A DNA stretch of 64,000 nt from Syntrophaceae bacterium (GCA_018436925.1 JAHDKI010000011.1:1-64000); one strand, 5' to 3'; positions 26,246 through 35,764 are shown, numbered from the stretch's first letter. Translations and numbers: made by a program. Notes: a model not told the origin generated them from the sequence alone.

Positions 26246-27316
26246 ATGGACATGAAGCGAGCGTATTACGAAGATATTGAACTTTTCAAAAGCGGAACCA
26301 TTCTTTTTTGGACCATCGTCTTGCTGGTGGCGCTTTTCACCCTGCCTCTCATATCATCCAACTACTATTTATACCTTTTCAATTTGATTATGGTTCACGT
26401 GATTTTAGCCGTGGGCCTCAATATTCTGGTCGGTTCAACGGGACAGATTTCGCTGGGGCACGCCGGGTTTTTCGCCATCGGCGCCTATGCGACGGTCCTT
26501 TTAATGACCAAACTCAGCATCCCCTTTTTCCCGGCGCTGATTCTTGCGGCCTTTATCGCCGCCTTTTTCGGTTTCATCCTGGGATTGCCCGCCCTGCGCC
26601 TGGAAGGGCCGTATCTGACCATCGCCACGCTGGCGTTCGGCCTGGCGATCATGCACATTATCGGGCATACGGAGATCTTCGGCGGCCGCTCCGGGCTGCG
26701 CGCGCCGGAGCTCAATATCGGCATTCCTCAATTCGGATGGAACTTCTCTCTGACAACGGATCTAAGCAAATATTATCTCATTCTCATTATCACCATCGGC
26801 ATGGTCCTGGCCGCGATCAATATTTTAAAAACAAAAGTCGGACGAGCCTTTGTCGCCATTCGCGACAGCGATATCGCCGCCGAAGTCATCGGCATCAATC
26901 TGACGATTTACAAAACCCTGTCTTTCGCAGTCAGCGCTTTTTATGCCGGAATTGCCGGAGGGCTTTTCGCTTTTGTGCTGGGATTTTTCGATCCCGTGAC
27001 CTTCAATATGTTTTTATCCATCTACTTTCTGGTAATGATCGTCGTGGGCGGCCTGGGTTCCATCATGGGCTCTATCACGGGGGCCGCTTTTATTACCTAC
27101 CTGATGTACGCTCTTTTTAAAAATATTCGGGACGTTCCCTATCTGGGAGAATTTCTGGTCAACATTTCACAACGCTGGCTGTCTATTACGGGAATGGACA
27201 ACTTAAGCGCCATCGCCCTGGGGCTGGTGATGATCGGCATCATGATCTTTGAACCCATGGGATTCTTCGGCGTCTGGATCCGGATTAAGAAATACTGGAA
27301 GACCTGGCCTTTTTAA
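26246..27316 (+). CDS. livM: Branched-chain amino-acid-type ABC importer permease LivM
   Basis: This 356-residue inner-membrane permease has about ten helices. It carries the LivM hallmarks: VGSTGQISLGHAGFFAIGAYATVLL near residue 58 and the EAA-type loop FVAIRDSDIAAEVIGINLTIYKTLSFAVSAFYAGIAGGLFA-like region near 210-245. It pairs with LivH, LivG and LivF to import branched-chain amino acids or other carboxylates and amides. It is the first gene of the operon after a long leader. A GGAG-like site (ATAGGAGCG) precedes the ATG. Confidence 0.9.
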   Translation: MDMKRAYYEDIELFKSGTILFWTIVLLVALFTLPLISSNYYLYLFNLIMVHVILAVGLNILVGSTGQISLGHAGFFAIGAYATVLLMTKLSIPFFPALILAAFIAAFFGFILGLPALRLEGPYLTIATLAFGLAIMHIIGHTEIFGGRSGLRAPELNIGIPQFGWNFSLTTDLSKYYLILIITIGMVLAAINILKTKVGRAFVAIRDSDIAAEVIGINLTIYKTLSFAVSAFYAGIAGGLFAFVLGFFDPVTFNMFLSIYFLVMIVVGGLGSIMGSITGAAFITYLMYALFKNIRDVPYLGEFLVNISQRWLSITGMDNLSAIALGLVMIGIMIFEPMGFFGVWIRIKKYWKTWPF

Positions 27317-27334
27317 ACTGCAAAAGGGGGAAAT

Positions 27335-28210
27335 ATGCCGTTCGAACAGCTGTTGGTCGAGGGATTGGCGATGGGCGCCTGCTACGGTCTTTTTGGCCTG
27401 GCGGTCGTCATTATTTACAAAACATCGGAGGTCATTAACTTCGGCGCAGGTGAAATGGCCATGTTTTCGACCTTCATCGTTTTCCACCTGCTGACCTTCT
27501 ATAATTGTCCCTTCTGGCTTGCCCTGCTTTCGGCAATCATCTTTGCCGCCGTGCTGGGGGTTTTGGTCCAGTACATTTTCCTGAGACCCGCTAAAAATCC
27601 CACCTTGCTGAGCCTCATCGTCATCACTTTGGGCGTGGAAATGCTGCTTATGGGTTTTGCCAGTTGGAAATGGGGCGCCGAACAGCAGGAGTTTTCCCTT
27701 CCGATATCCTACATGATTACTTATGAACCGATTGAGGGCTTTATTATCAGCCAATGGGCTCTGGCCGTGTTCATCATTGCCGCAATCGTGGTGGCTTTCC
27801 TGTATTTCTTCTTTAATCACACCAACCTGGGAACGGCCATGCGCGCCACGCAGCAAAACAAGCATGCGGCAAAAATCATGGGCATCAACACAGACCGCGT
27901 GTTTGCCTTTTCCTGGGCGTTCAGTTCGGTCATCGGGCTCATCGCCGCCGTGCTGCTGACCGCCAAAACCATTTTAGACCCTCAATTCATGTTGGAGCCG
28001 TTTCTGAAAGCTTTTGCGGCAGCGGTTCTGGGGGGGCTGATGAGCATCCCGGGCGTGCTCATCGGCGGCGCCATCATGGGACTGCTTGAGAATTTCTTCG
28101 GCTATGCCTGGCCGGTCTGGAAACCGATCACAGCGTTTCTCGTCATCGTCTTGATGCTTTGCGTGCGCCCCAGCGGCTTGTTTGCCAAACACTGGGTGAA
28201 AAAGGTGTAG
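27335..28210 (+). CDS. livH: Branched-chain amino-acid-type ABC importer permease LivH
   Basis: This 291-residue permease has about eight helices. Typical LivH elements are an early INFGAGEMAMF-like stretch, TLGVEMLLMG, and the cytoplasmic loop NLGTAMRATQQNKHAAKIMGIN. Shine-Dalgarno AAAAGGGGG precedes the ATG. It is 18 bases after livM. The permease order M-H differs from the second Liv operon of this window, whose transcription order is K-H-M-G-F. Confidence 0.9.
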   Translation: MPFEQLLVEGLAMGACYGLFGLAVVIIYKTSEVINFGAGEMAMFSTFIVFHLLTFYNCPFWLALLSAIIFAAVLGVLVQYIFLRPAKNPTLLSLIVITLGVEMLLMGFASWKWGAEQQEFSLPISYMITYEPIEGFIISQWALAVFIIAAIVVAFLYFFFNHTNLGTAMRATQQNKHAAKIMGINTDRVFAFSWAFSSVIGLIAAVLLTAKTILDPQFMLEPFLKAFAAAVLGGLMSIPGVLIGGAIMGLLENFFGYAWPVWKPITAFLVIVLMLCVRPSGLFAKHWVKKV

Positions 28211-28215
28211 GTCCG

Positions 28216-28710
28216 ATGAAAGCAACGGATCATGAAATGACAAAACCAAACAGGCTTTTCAGGCCCGCTTTGTCGCGCCGGACCGGCTGGTTTGTGCTGA
28301 TTTTTATTCTATTTGTCGGTTTGGCCTCCTCGGCCTTCAGCCAATCAACCGCTGATCCCGAGGAAAAAGCGGTTCTCAAAGCCGTACGAACGTTTCTTGA
28401 TGCGGAAATCCGGCAGGATTATCCGGCGGTATACTCTTGTTTCGCCCCTTCGTCCGTTTATCTTCGGACGCATACTTATCAGCAGTATCTGGCCCAGGCC
28501 AAAGCCGCGCCCTATCGCGTTGTCGAATATCAGATCGTCCGGATAAGCTATATTCAGGATAATAAGGATCCCCAAACCATATCCACCGCCGACAGGATCG
28601 CCGAAGTGGAAGTGGAAGTGACCTTCGCCTATCCTGAAACAAACCGTCGCTCCGTGGTGAACATCGGGTTCATTTTTCTGAAAGAAGGAGGCAAGTGGTA
28701 TAAAAGCTGA
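28216..28710 (+). CDS. Secreted hypothetical protein inside the liv operon
   Basis: This 164-residue protein has a membrane-spanning or cleavable signal segment (about residues 24-44, ending near A-S-S-A-F-S-Q) and a soluble domain with an NTF2-like pattern: a helix AVRTFLDAEIRQDYPAVYSCFAP followed by strands, ending K-E-G-G-K-W-Y-K. Such folds bind small ligands or act as accessory domains. It starts 5 bases after livH, between permease and binding-protein genes, so a periplasmic accessory to the importer is a fair guess. I do not recognise the family. Confidence 0.7.
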   Translation: MKATDHEMTKPNRLFRPALSRRTGWFVLIFILFVGLASSAFSQSTADPEEKAVLKAVRTFLDAEIRQDYPAVYSCFAPSSVYLRTHTYQQYLAQAKAAPYRVVEYQIVRISYIQDNKDPQTISTADRIAEVEVEVTFAYPETNRRSVVNIGFIFLKEGGKWYKS

Positions 28711-28757
28711 ACCGCACTAACCAATGCAGGATGATGTTAAAAAAAGGAGGAAGGGCT

Positions 28758-29954
28758 ATGGATGCAAAAAGAGGAATGGGAGTAATGCTTTTTTGTTTTT
28801 TGGCCGTTTTACTTTTGGCCTGGCCGGTTCAGGCTGCCACCGAACGCGGATTTGACGATAAGGAAATCCGCATCGCAGCGTGGGGTCCGCAGACGGGACC
28901 TGCTGCGCCTTGGGGCGCCGTGGCTCGCGGCAGCAAGCTAATGTTTGATATTGTCAATGAAGAAGGCGGAATTCACGGCCGAAAAGTCAAATTCTTCGTC
29001 CGTGACGACCAGTACAATCCTTCCCAGACCGTCGCCGCTGTTAAAGAATTGACTGAACGCCATGGCATTTTCGCCTTTGTGGGCGGCGTGGGCACGGCCT
29101 GCTGTCAGTCCGTTTATCAAATTCTTCTGGACAACAAAATCATCTGGATTTCCCCCTGCTCCGGCGCCAGATCGTTTTGGGATCCGCATAATCCCTACCT
29201 GTGGAATATCTGGGTTACGTACGAAGATGACTCCAGCATCCTGACCAAATTCGCCGTTGAAAAAAAGAAGTTCAAGAAAATCGCCATGCTTTATCAAAAC
29301 GACGACTACGGTTTGGACGCCCTGGATTCCGTGAAATACCGCCTGAGCAAGTATAAGATGGAATTGCTGACCGCCCTGCCCGTCGAGCCGACGGAACGGG
29401 ATCTTTCCTCGCAGGTGGCCAAATTGAAGGCCTCCGGCGCGGAAGCCGTCATCGGTTACTGCTCGCCCACCCAGGCGGCGATCGCGCTTCGCACCAGTGT
29501 TTCAACCGGCTTCCGTCCGCAGTGGTTCCATTCCTACAACTTGTCGGATTATCCGCTGATGAACAAAATCACCGACGGCTTATGGTCCAAGGAAGGCGTG
29601 ATCACCAGCGGGTTCTTTGTTCCGCCTGATGCCGACCATCCGCTCATCAAAAAGTACCGTGCAGCGCAGGAAAAAATGGCGCCCACGGAACGCTGGGGCA
29701 TCTTCTACCAGGCGGGACTCGTCGTTGCGGAACCTCTGGTCGAAGCGATGAAAAGAGCCGGCAGGAATCTGAGCACTGCAGCGGTTAAAAAAGAACTGGA
29801 CAGCTTAACCGATTTCCAGGGTGTGGGTCCGAAGATCACCTGGACGGCGACCAATCATAAGGCCCCCAAGTCCGTCCAGATCTGGCAGGCCGGCCCCAAC
29901 GGCGAACTCATCGTCCTTCAGGATTGGACGGTCAACGAAATCAGCCGGCACTGA
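28758..29954 (+). CDS. livK: Periplasmic substrate-binding protein of Liv-type importer
   Basis: This 398-residue protein has a signal peptide cleaved near A-Q-A-A (about residue 24) and the type-I periplasmic binding fold: EIRIAAWGPQTGPAAPWG, the hinge strand and FVGGVGTACCQSV, then KKIAMLYQNDDYGLDALD and a C-terminal W-T-A-T-N-H-K. It captures the substrate for LivMH. The ATG at 28758 with AAAGGAGG 7 bases upstream is preferred over one nine codons earlier. Substrate is unknown; the downstream acyl-CoA synthetase hints at a carboxylate. Confidence 0.9.
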   Translation: MDAKRGMGVMLFCFLAVLLLAWPVQAATERGFDDKEIRIAAWGPQTGPAAPWGAVARGSKLMFDIVNEEGGIHGRKVKFFVRDDQYNPSQTVAAVKELTERHGIFAFVGGVGTACCQSVYQILLDNKIIWISPCSGARSFWDPHNPYLWNIWVTYEDDSSILTKFAVEKKKFKKIAMLYQNDDYGLDALDSVKYRLSKYKMELLTALPVEPTERDLSSQVAKLKASGAEAVIGYCSPTQAAIALRTSVSTGFRPQWFHSYNLSDYPLMNKITDGLWSKEGVITSGFFVPPDADHPLIKKYRAAQEKMAPTERWGIFYQAGLVVAEPLVEAMKRAGRNLSTAAVKKELDSLTDFQGVGPKITWTATNHKAPKSVQIWQAGPNGELIVLQDWTVNEISRH

Positions 29955-29962
29955 TGCGGCGT

Positions 29963-30008
29963 CCCCCGTCCTGCGGGGGCGGTTTGACGCGTCCCCGCAG
30001 GATTTTTT
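29963..30008 (+). terminator. Intercistronic terminator/attenuator after livK
   Basis: Two overlapping hairpins compete. TCCTGCGGGG (29969-29978) pairs perfectly with CCCCGCAGGA (29993-30002), which runs straight into six T residues (30003-30008), an intrinsic terminator. Alternatively CCCCCG (29963-29968) pairs with CGGGGG (29974-29979) and would break that stem. Partial termination here would make more binding protein than ATPase. Confidence 0.7.
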
Positions 30009-30029
30009 GGACAAATATGAGGAAATGAA

Positions 30030-30809
30030 ATGGGCTATTTCGATATCGACCATCTCAGCATCAGCTTTGGCGGCTTGAAGGCTGTCGATGACATCAGCTT
30101 CAGCGTTGACAAAAATGAAATCTTTTCGATCATCGGACCCAATGGATCGGGAAAGACCACCATCTTCAATCTGATCAGCGGGATTTATCATCCCAACGAA
30201 GGAACCGTCAGACTGGAAGGAGAAAATCTGGTGGGAAAAACCCCCGATCGGATCGCCAAAAAAGGCATCGCGAGGACTTTCCAGAATATTGAACTCTTTT
30301 CCAATGCCACGGTGATGGACAACCTCATGCTGGGCCGCCATATTTTCATGCACACCGGCGTCTTCGGCGGCGCCTTCATGTGGGGCAAACGTTCGCGGGC
30401 CGCACGGGAAGAGATCGACCATCGCGAAAAGGTTGAGCACATCATCGATTTTCTGGAACTGCAATCCGTCCGGGATCAGTTTGTCGGAAGCCTCGCCTAC
30501 GGCAAGAGAAAGCTTGTCGAGGTGGGTCGCGCGCTGGCTCTTGAGCCCAAAATCATGCTGCTTGACGAGCCGTCGGCCGGCATGAACACCGAAGAAAAAG
30601 ACGATCTCACGATCTGGATCAAGGACATCCGGGAAGATTACAATGTAACGATTTTGCTGATTGAACACGACATGAACATGATCATGGGGATATCCGATCG
30701 CATCTTTGCCATGAGCCAGGGGCAGAAAATCGTCCTGGGAACGCCCCAGGAGGTTCAGAAGCACCCGGAAGTCATCAAGGCTTACCTCGGAGAGGAGGGC
30801 GCGGCGTAA
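30030..30809 (+). CDS. livG: Liv-type ABC importer ATPase LivG
   Basis: This 259-residue ATPase has Walker A GPNGSGKTT, the Q-loop ARTFQN, an LSGGQ-equivalent SLAYGKRKLVEVGRAL (degenerate, as usual for LivG), Walker B IMLLDEPSAGM and the switch His in IEHDMNMIM. The long insertion between Walker A and the signature (HIFMHTGVFGGAFMWGK) is typical of LivG. Its stop overlaps the livF start by one base. Confidence 0.93.
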   Translation: MGYFDIDHLSISFGGLKAVDDISFSVDKNEIFSIIGPNGSGKTTIFNLISGIYHPNEGTVRLEGENLVGKTPDRIAKKGIARTFQNIELFSNATVMDNLMLGRHIFMHTGVFGGAFMWGKRSRAAREEIDHREKVEHIIDFLELQSVRDQFVGSLAYGKRKLVEVGRALALEPKIMLLDEPSAGMNTEEKDDLTIWIKDIREDYNVTILLIEHDMNMIMGISDRIFAMSQGQKIVLGTPQEVQKHPEVIKAYLGEEGAA

Positions 30810-31591
30810 TGCTGAAAGTCAAAAACATCGAGACATGGTATGACCTGATCCGCGCGCTCCACGGCATCTCCTTTGAAATCAGGCAAGGCGATGTCGTGGC
30901 GTTGCTGGGGTCCAACGGCGCCGGAAAAACCACCACGTTGAAAACCATCATGCGCCTTTTTTATGATCTGAAAGACGAGCAACCGGAAAAGGGAACCATC
31001 GAATTTCTGGGAGAACGCATCGACCGCAAAGAAACGGCCGACATTGTGAGGATGGGCATCGGGTATGTTCCGGAAGGGCGCGAGGTGTTCCCCGAGCTTA
31101 CCGTCCTGGAAAACATCATGATGGGCGCCTATACCCGCAAGGACCGCAAAAACATCAAAGACGATCTGGAGAACGTCTACCACCATTTCCCCATTTTAAA
31201 GACCCGCAGCCATCAGCAGGCCGGTTTGATGAGCGGCGGCGAACAACAGATGCTGGCCATCGGGCGCGCGCTCATGAGCCGGCCCAAACTGCTAATGCTC
31301 GACGAGCCGTCGCTGGGATTGTCGCCCCTTCTCACCAAGGAAATATTTAACATCATCAAGAACATCAACGAGAAGGACGGAGTGACGATTCTTCTGGTGG
31401 AACAAAACGTCAACATGGCGCTGAAATACTCCAATTACGCCTACCTGCTGGAAAACGGCCGGATTGTTCGCGCCGATAAGCCGGAGGTGCTGCGGGAGGA
31501 CCAGGACATCAAAGAATTTTATCTGGGAATCGCAACGGAAGAATCCGTCAAAGGCTATAAGCGTTACCGCAGAAAAGTCCGTTTCCGTTAG
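30809..31591 (+). CDS. livF: Liv-type ABC importer ATPase LivF
   Basis: This 260-residue ATPase has Walker A GSNGAGKTT, signature LMSGGEQQMLAIGRAL, Walker B LMLDEPSLGL and the switch region VEQNVNMAL. It also has the LivF-type G-Y-V-P-E-G-R-E-V-F-P. It follows livG with a one-base overlap (TAATG) and the C-terminal tail is unusually basic (K-R-Y-R-R-K-V-R-F-R). Confidence 0.92.
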   Translation: MLKVKNIETWYDLIRALHGISFEIRQGDVVALLGSNGAGKTTTLKTIMRLFYDLKDEQPEKGTIEFLGERIDRKETADIVRMGIGYVPEGREVFPELTVLENIMMGAYTRKDRKNIKDDLENVYHHFPILKTRSHQQAGLMSGGEQQMLAIGRALMSRPKLLMLDEPSLGLSPLLTKEIFNIIKNINEKDGVTILLVEQNVNMALKYSNYAYLLENGRIVRADKPEVLREDQDIKEFYLGIATEESVKGYKRYRRKVRFR

Positions 31592-31650
31592 GCCGGTCGG
31601 GACCTGAAAAAGACATGAGGAGATCCGCTCTCAACGATCAAGGAGAAAGT

Positions 31651-33471
31651 ATGGCCCAGTCATTGGAAGTCAAGACATTGCCCAAGGCGTTTCTGAACAT
31701 GGTGCAAAAGCAGCCCGACCTCATTGCCATGAGAAGAAAGGATTACGGTATCTGGCACGATATTCCCTGGAAGGAATATTACGAAAACGTCAAGCATGTG
31801 GCTTTGGGTCTCCATGCCCTCGGCGTCAAATACAAGGACCATGTCGCGATCATCGGAGAAAACCGACCGGAATGGCTCTATTCGGCGTTGGGCATTGTCT
31901 GCGCGGGCGGCGCCTGGGTCGGCGTTTACACGACCAATCCGGTTGCGGAATGTGAGTATGTCGTGGGCCATTCCGACGCTGTCGTCTATATCTGTGAGGA
32001 TGAGGAACAACTGGACAAAGCCCTGGCCTTCCGGTCCAAGACCCCCATGCTGCGTAAACTGATCGTCTGGGAAATGGAGGGTCTCAAGCATTTTGAAGAT
32101 CCTATGCTGATGAGTTTCGATCAGCTCCTGGCGCTGGGCAAAGAAGAAGACCGGAAGAATCCCGACCTCTTCAGACAACTGACCGAGCTGGCTCAACCGG
32201 ACGATATCGCCGGCATCATTTATACCTCGGGAACCACGGGGCCGCCCAAAGGCGCTCTTCTGGCGCATGAGGGGTATTTATGGGTCGCTCATTCCGCCAA
32301 TCAGGTCACACCGCTGACCTGCGAAGACGAAACCATCTCTTTTCTGCCGCTCAACCATGTCTACGAACAGATCTTCGATATCATGTACCATCTCACCGTC
32401 GGACAGATCGTAAACTTTACTGAAAACACGGATACGGTCATGGCCGATATGATGGAAATTTCTCCAACCATGTTCCATGCCGTTCCCCGCATCTGGGAAA
32501 AGTACTATTCCGGAATTGTGCTGAAAATGGCCGATGCCACCTGGTTGAAGCGCAGCCTCTACGACATTGCCGTGAGAATCGGAACCCGCTACAACAATAT
32601 CGCGCTGACCGGAAAAAAAGTTCCGCTGGACCTGTCCATCTTGTACCACATCGCGTATTTTGTCGTATTCCGGAAACTCAAAGAGCGCTTGGGGTTCGAC
32701 CGCGTCAGGGTGGGCGTTTCCGGCGCCGCGCCCATATCTCATGAAATTCTGAAATTCTTCCAGAGCATCGGCATCCCCATTCGCGAAGGCTACGGCATGA
32801 CGGAAACCACCGGCATCACGCACATGTCCAGCGAAGTCGACTTTAAAGTGGGAACCGTCGGAAAAGCTATTCCAGGCACGCAGGTGAAAATCGCCGACGA
32901 CGGAGAAATCCTCGTCAAACATCCGGGCATTTTCAAAGGCTACTATAAGGATGAAGATAATACCAAAGAAGCCCTGGTCGACGGCTGGATGCACACAGGC
33001 GACGTGGGCATGATCGACGAAGGCGGCTATCTTAAGCTGACGGACCGCAAGAAAGACCTGATTATCACGGCGGGCGGCAAAAACGTCGCACCCCAGTATT
33101 TGGAAAATCTTTTGAAATTCTCCCCCTATATCAATGACTCCGTCGTCATCGGAGACCGGAGAAAATACCTCACAGCGCTCATTGTCATCGACGAGGAAAA
33201 CGTCACCAAGTTTGCGCAGGACAACAAAGTGCAGTTTACGACCTTTGCCTCCATGACCCGCGCACCGGAGGTGATCGCGCTCATCCAGGAAGAAATCAAT
33301 AAAGTGAACAATCAGGTCTCCCGCGTGGAGAACATCCGTAAATTCAAGATCATCGACAAGAAGCTCTATACGGAAGATGGAGAAGTCACCCCGACCATGA
33401 AGGTCAAAAGAAAATCCATCAATGCACAGTTTAAGGATCTGATTGAATCGATGTACCGCGAAGGCGATTAG
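31651..33471 (+). CDS. Long-chain-type acyl-CoA synthetase (AMP-forming)
   Basis: This 606-residue enzyme activates a carboxylate to its CoA thioester through an acyl-AMP. Motifs are the P-loop YTSGTTGPPKGALL, GYGMTETTG, and the C-terminal hinge GDVGMIDEGGYLKLTDRKKD, followed by a Lys-containing end. Length matches the FadD/FAA1-like long-chain branch rather than acetyl-CoA synthetase. ATG 31651 has AAGGAG 5 bases upstream. It lies 59 bases after livF and is probably co-transcribed, so it may activate the carboxylate imported by this Liv system. Confidence 0.9.
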   Translation: MAQSLEVKTLPKAFLNMVQKQPDLIAMRRKDYGIWHDIPWKEYYENVKHVALGLHALGVKYKDHVAIIGENRPEWLYSALGIVCAGGAWVGVYTTNPVAECEYVVGHSDAVVYICEDEEQLDKALAFRSKTPMLRKLIVWEMEGLKHFEDPMLMSFDQLLALGKEEDRKNPDLFRQLTELAQPDDIAGIIYTSGTTGPPKGALLAHEGYLWVAHSANQVTPLTCEDETISFLPLNHVYEQIFDIMYHLTVGQIVNFTENTDTVMADMMEISPTMFHAVPRIWEKYYSGIVLKMADATWLKRSLYDIAVRIGTRYNNIALTGKKVPLDLSILYHIAYFVVFRKLKERLGFDRVRVGVSGAAPISHEILKFFQSIGIPIREGYGMTETTGITHMSSEVDFKVGTVGKAIPGTQVKIADDGEILVKHPGIFKGYYKDEDNTKEALVDGWMHTGDVGMIDEGGYLKLTDRKKDLIITAGGKNVAPQYLENLLKFSPYINDSVVIGDRRKYLTALIVIDEENVTKFAQDNKVQFTTFASMTRAPEVIALIQEEINKVNNQVSRVENIRKFKIIDKKLYTEDGEVTPTMKVKRKSINAQFKDLIESMYREGD

Positions 33472-33624
33472 TTCACCCCGGCCGCAGTGTGAGGCGATCC
33501 GGCCCTGCCTGATTCCCCGGCTTTGCGGACAGGGGAGGTCTCTTTCGCCTCTTGATTTTTCTTGCGGCCTCCTATATGAGAGCGGCCGGACGGCGCGTTG
33601 GAACAGGCCCCGGATCGCAAACAG

Positions 33625-34029
33625 ATGGACCCAAAACTCCCCGAACCTTCCTGTCGGGAAGGCAGCCAGAACACGAATCCCTGCATGAGCTGCGGTGCAT
33701 GCTGCACGGTGTTCCGCGCATCTTTCTACTGGGCCGAAGCCGATGACGCAACCCCCGGCGGCGTTCCGCTTGCCCTGACCCGGCAGATCACGCCGCACCG
33801 GCTGGCCATGCGACGAACTGAAGGCCCCCTGCCGCGTTGTGTCGCGCTTCTGGGAACCCCGGGACAGACTGTCCGCTGCGCAATTTATGACCGGCGTCCC
33901 TCGGTTTGCCGGCATTTCGATCCCGCCTGGGCGGCGGGAAGGGACAACCCCCGCTGCAATTCGGCCAGAGCCGCTCTCGGCCTTTCACCGCATGAGCCCA
34001 ACTTGCCAAATCTTCCCAAAGCCGCCTGA
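33625..34029 (+). CDS. YkgJ-family cysteine-cluster protein
   Basis: This 134-residue protein has a conserved N-terminal C-M-S-C-G-A-C-C followed by F-R-A-S-F-Y-W-A-E, and later RCAIYDRRPSVCRHFDPAW and R-C-N-S-A-R-A-A-L-G-L. This is the YkgJ-type zinc or iron-sulfur binding cluster of unknown function. The start is uncertain: ATG 33625 is chosen, and a TTG nine codons earlier is possible. The 150 bases before it hold nothing recognisable. Confidence 0.8.
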   Translation: MDPKLPEPSCREGSQNTNPCMSCGACCTVFRASFYWAEADDATPGGVPLALTRQITPHRLAMRRTEGPLPRCVALLGTPGQTVRCAIYDRRPSVCRHFDPAWAAGRDNPRCNSARAALGLSPHEPNLPNLPKAA

Positions 34030-34159
34030 TCCCGACAGACTTTTTCACCCCGGAAACACGCATCGACCTTCATTGCGCGCCAGGTCATTAACATCTTTGC
34101 CGGGAATGCTCGTCTTCGAGCCAGACGCCGGTTTCTATGACGGACATCCGCCTATCAGC

Positions 34160-34197
34160 CATAATCATAGGTTATTATTGATGATAATTTGATTATG
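34160..34197. repeat. AT-rich inverted repeat in the 34.03-34.36 kb gap
   Basis: CATAATCA (34160-34167) and TGATTATG (34190-34197) form an 8-bp inverted repeat around a 22-base AT-rich spacer. The site lies about 160 bases upstream of the alpha/beta hydrolase gene and could be an operator or a weak hairpin. The rest of the 326-base gap between 34030 and 34355 shows no gene. Confidence 0.35.
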
Positions 34198-34355
34198 CCC
34201 GTCACCCCCCCCTTGAGCAAAAGAGTCATTTTCCGAAAGCAAGATTTGTGGCAGATCATAATAATCCCGGCACAGCCACTAAACGATTTGACGGAACTTG
34301 AAAATAAATGGTAGGACTCCACCACACTATTTCACTATTTCAAGGAGCCAATGCC

Positions 34356-35330
34356 ATGACGTCCATTAAAATATTTATCGCTGCGTCCATCAGCCTTTTT
34401 TGCCTGATCGCCATGCAGGCCTGCACCTCTTCTATGGTGAACCTGTCGCGCTGGATGGACAGACACAAAGCGGATTTGTCGAAAAAATCCATTTCCGTCG
34501 GCGACCACACCATGGTTTACCTGGATGGCGGCAAAGGGGAGACGATCATTTTACTGCACGGTTTCGGGGATTCCAAAGACAGCTGGGTGGCATTCGCCCG
34601 CCCGCTGGTGAAGCATTACCGGGTGATTATTCCGGATCTCCCGGGATTTGGAGAAAGCACGAAAAAAATGGACGCGTCCTATACGATCGACGCGCAAGTG
34701 GCGCGCCTCCACGATTTTACCCGCAAGCTGGGACTTCAGACGTTTCACATCGCGGGGAATTCCATGGGCGGGCTGATCGCCGGCATTTATGCGGCCGATT
34801 ATCCCAAACAGGTCTTAAGCCTGGGCCTTCTGGACACGGCCGGCGTGGCCGACCGGGAGCAAAGCGTCTTTATGGCGGAGATGGCCCGAGGCGTCAATCC
34901 TCTGCTGGTGAAAAAACCGGAGGACTTCGACCGGCTTTTGGCATTTATGTTTTTCACCCCGCCCGCCCTGCCGACGTCGGTGAAAAGATACATTGCCGAT
35001 CAAGCCGTCGAAAATCATGATTTCAATTTAAAAGTTTTCAATGAATTGAATCTGGGCAACATGCTTGAGGCGCGCTTTGCCGACATCCAGGCAAAAACAC
35101 TCGTGATCTGGGGAGATACCGACCGCGTCTTTCCGGTATCGAGCGCGAAAGTGATTGAAGCGGGTATTCCCGGCGCCAAGGCCGTTATCCTTGAAAAGTG
35201 CGGCCATCTGCCGATGGTGGAAAAGCCGGGAGAATCGGCGACCCTTTACCTTGACTTTCTTAGCGCGGCGCGAGCGGCAGCATCTCCGATTTTCGCCTTC
35301 TGCATTCAGCCGGAGCCGATCGCGGCATGA
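34356..35330 (+). CDS. Alpha/beta-fold hydrolase, probable lipoprotein
   Basis: This 324-residue hydrolase has the catalytic Ser in GNSMGG (about residue 131), the oxyanion motif LLHGFGDSKDSW, Asp in WGDTDRVF and His in CGHLPM. Its N-terminus is a signal peptide ending M-Q-A-C-T-S-S, a near-lipobox, so it may be membrane-anchored outside the cytoplasm. Relatives include lipases and haloalkane or C-C-bond hydrolases. ATG 34356 has AAGGAG 8 bases upstream. Its stop overlaps the thioesterase start by 4 bases, which suggests linked roles. Confidence 0.85.
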   Translation: MTSIKIFIAASISLFCLIAMQACTSSMVNLSRWMDRHKADLSKKSISVGDHTMVYLDGGKGETIILLHGFGDSKDSWVAFARPLVKHYRVIIPDLPGFGESTKKMDASYTIDAQVARLHDFTRKLGLQTFHIAGNSMGGLIAGIYAADYPKQVLSLGLLDTAGVADREQSVFMAEMARGVNPLLVKKPEDFDRLLAFMFFTPPALPTSVKRYIADQAVENHDFNLKVFNELNLGNMLEARFADIQAKTLVIWGDTDRVFPVSSAKVIEAGIPGAKAVILEKCGHLPMVEKPGESATLYLDFLSAARAAASPIFAFCIQPEPIAA

Positions 35331-35764
35331 ACCGGGTTTTTCGCTACGACCTGACCGTGCCTAAAGACGCAGAAGATCAAAACGGGCACGTCAACAACGT
35401 TGAATACCTTCGATGGATGCAGGACGCCGCCATGGCGCATTCGGCATCCTGCGGCTGCACCGCCGCAACCTCTGCCGTCGGCGCCACCTGGGTGGTTAGA
35501 ACCCACAAAATCGAATACCTCAAACCCGCTTTCGCAGGCGATTGCGTGGCGGTTGTAACCTGGGTATCGAATTTTCGTCGGGTTTTATCGCTGCGCAAAT
35601 ACAAGATTATCCGCCCGGCGGATCGGGCCCTGCTGGCTGAAGGAGAGACCGACTGGGTGTTTGTGGACGTCCGGAAAGGAACGCTCAAATCCATTCCCAA
35701 AGACGTCAAAGCCTGCTTCGATCTTCTTCCGGAAGATCAGGAAGATGCTTTGTCGCCGTCGTAA
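35327..35764 (+). CDS. Acyl-CoA thioesterase (4-hydroxybenzoyl-CoA thioesterase family)
   Basis: This 145-residue hotdog-fold enzyme has the 4HBT signature D-Q-N-G-H-V-N-N-V-E-Y-L-R-W (Asp and helix N-terminus of the active site) followed by IEYLKPAFAGDCVAV and a long second strand pair. It hydrolyses acyl- or aryl-CoA thioesters. Coupling to the preceding hydrolase by an ATGA overlap suggests a two-gene operon. The substrate is unknown. Confidence 0.85.
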   Translation: MNRVFRYDLTVPKDAEDQNGHVNNVEYLRWMQDAAMAHSASCGCTAATSAVGATWVVRTHKIEYLKPAFAGDCVAVVTWVSNFRRVLSLRKYKIIRPADRALLAEGETDWVFVDVRKGTLKSIPKDVKACFDLLPEDQEDALSPS

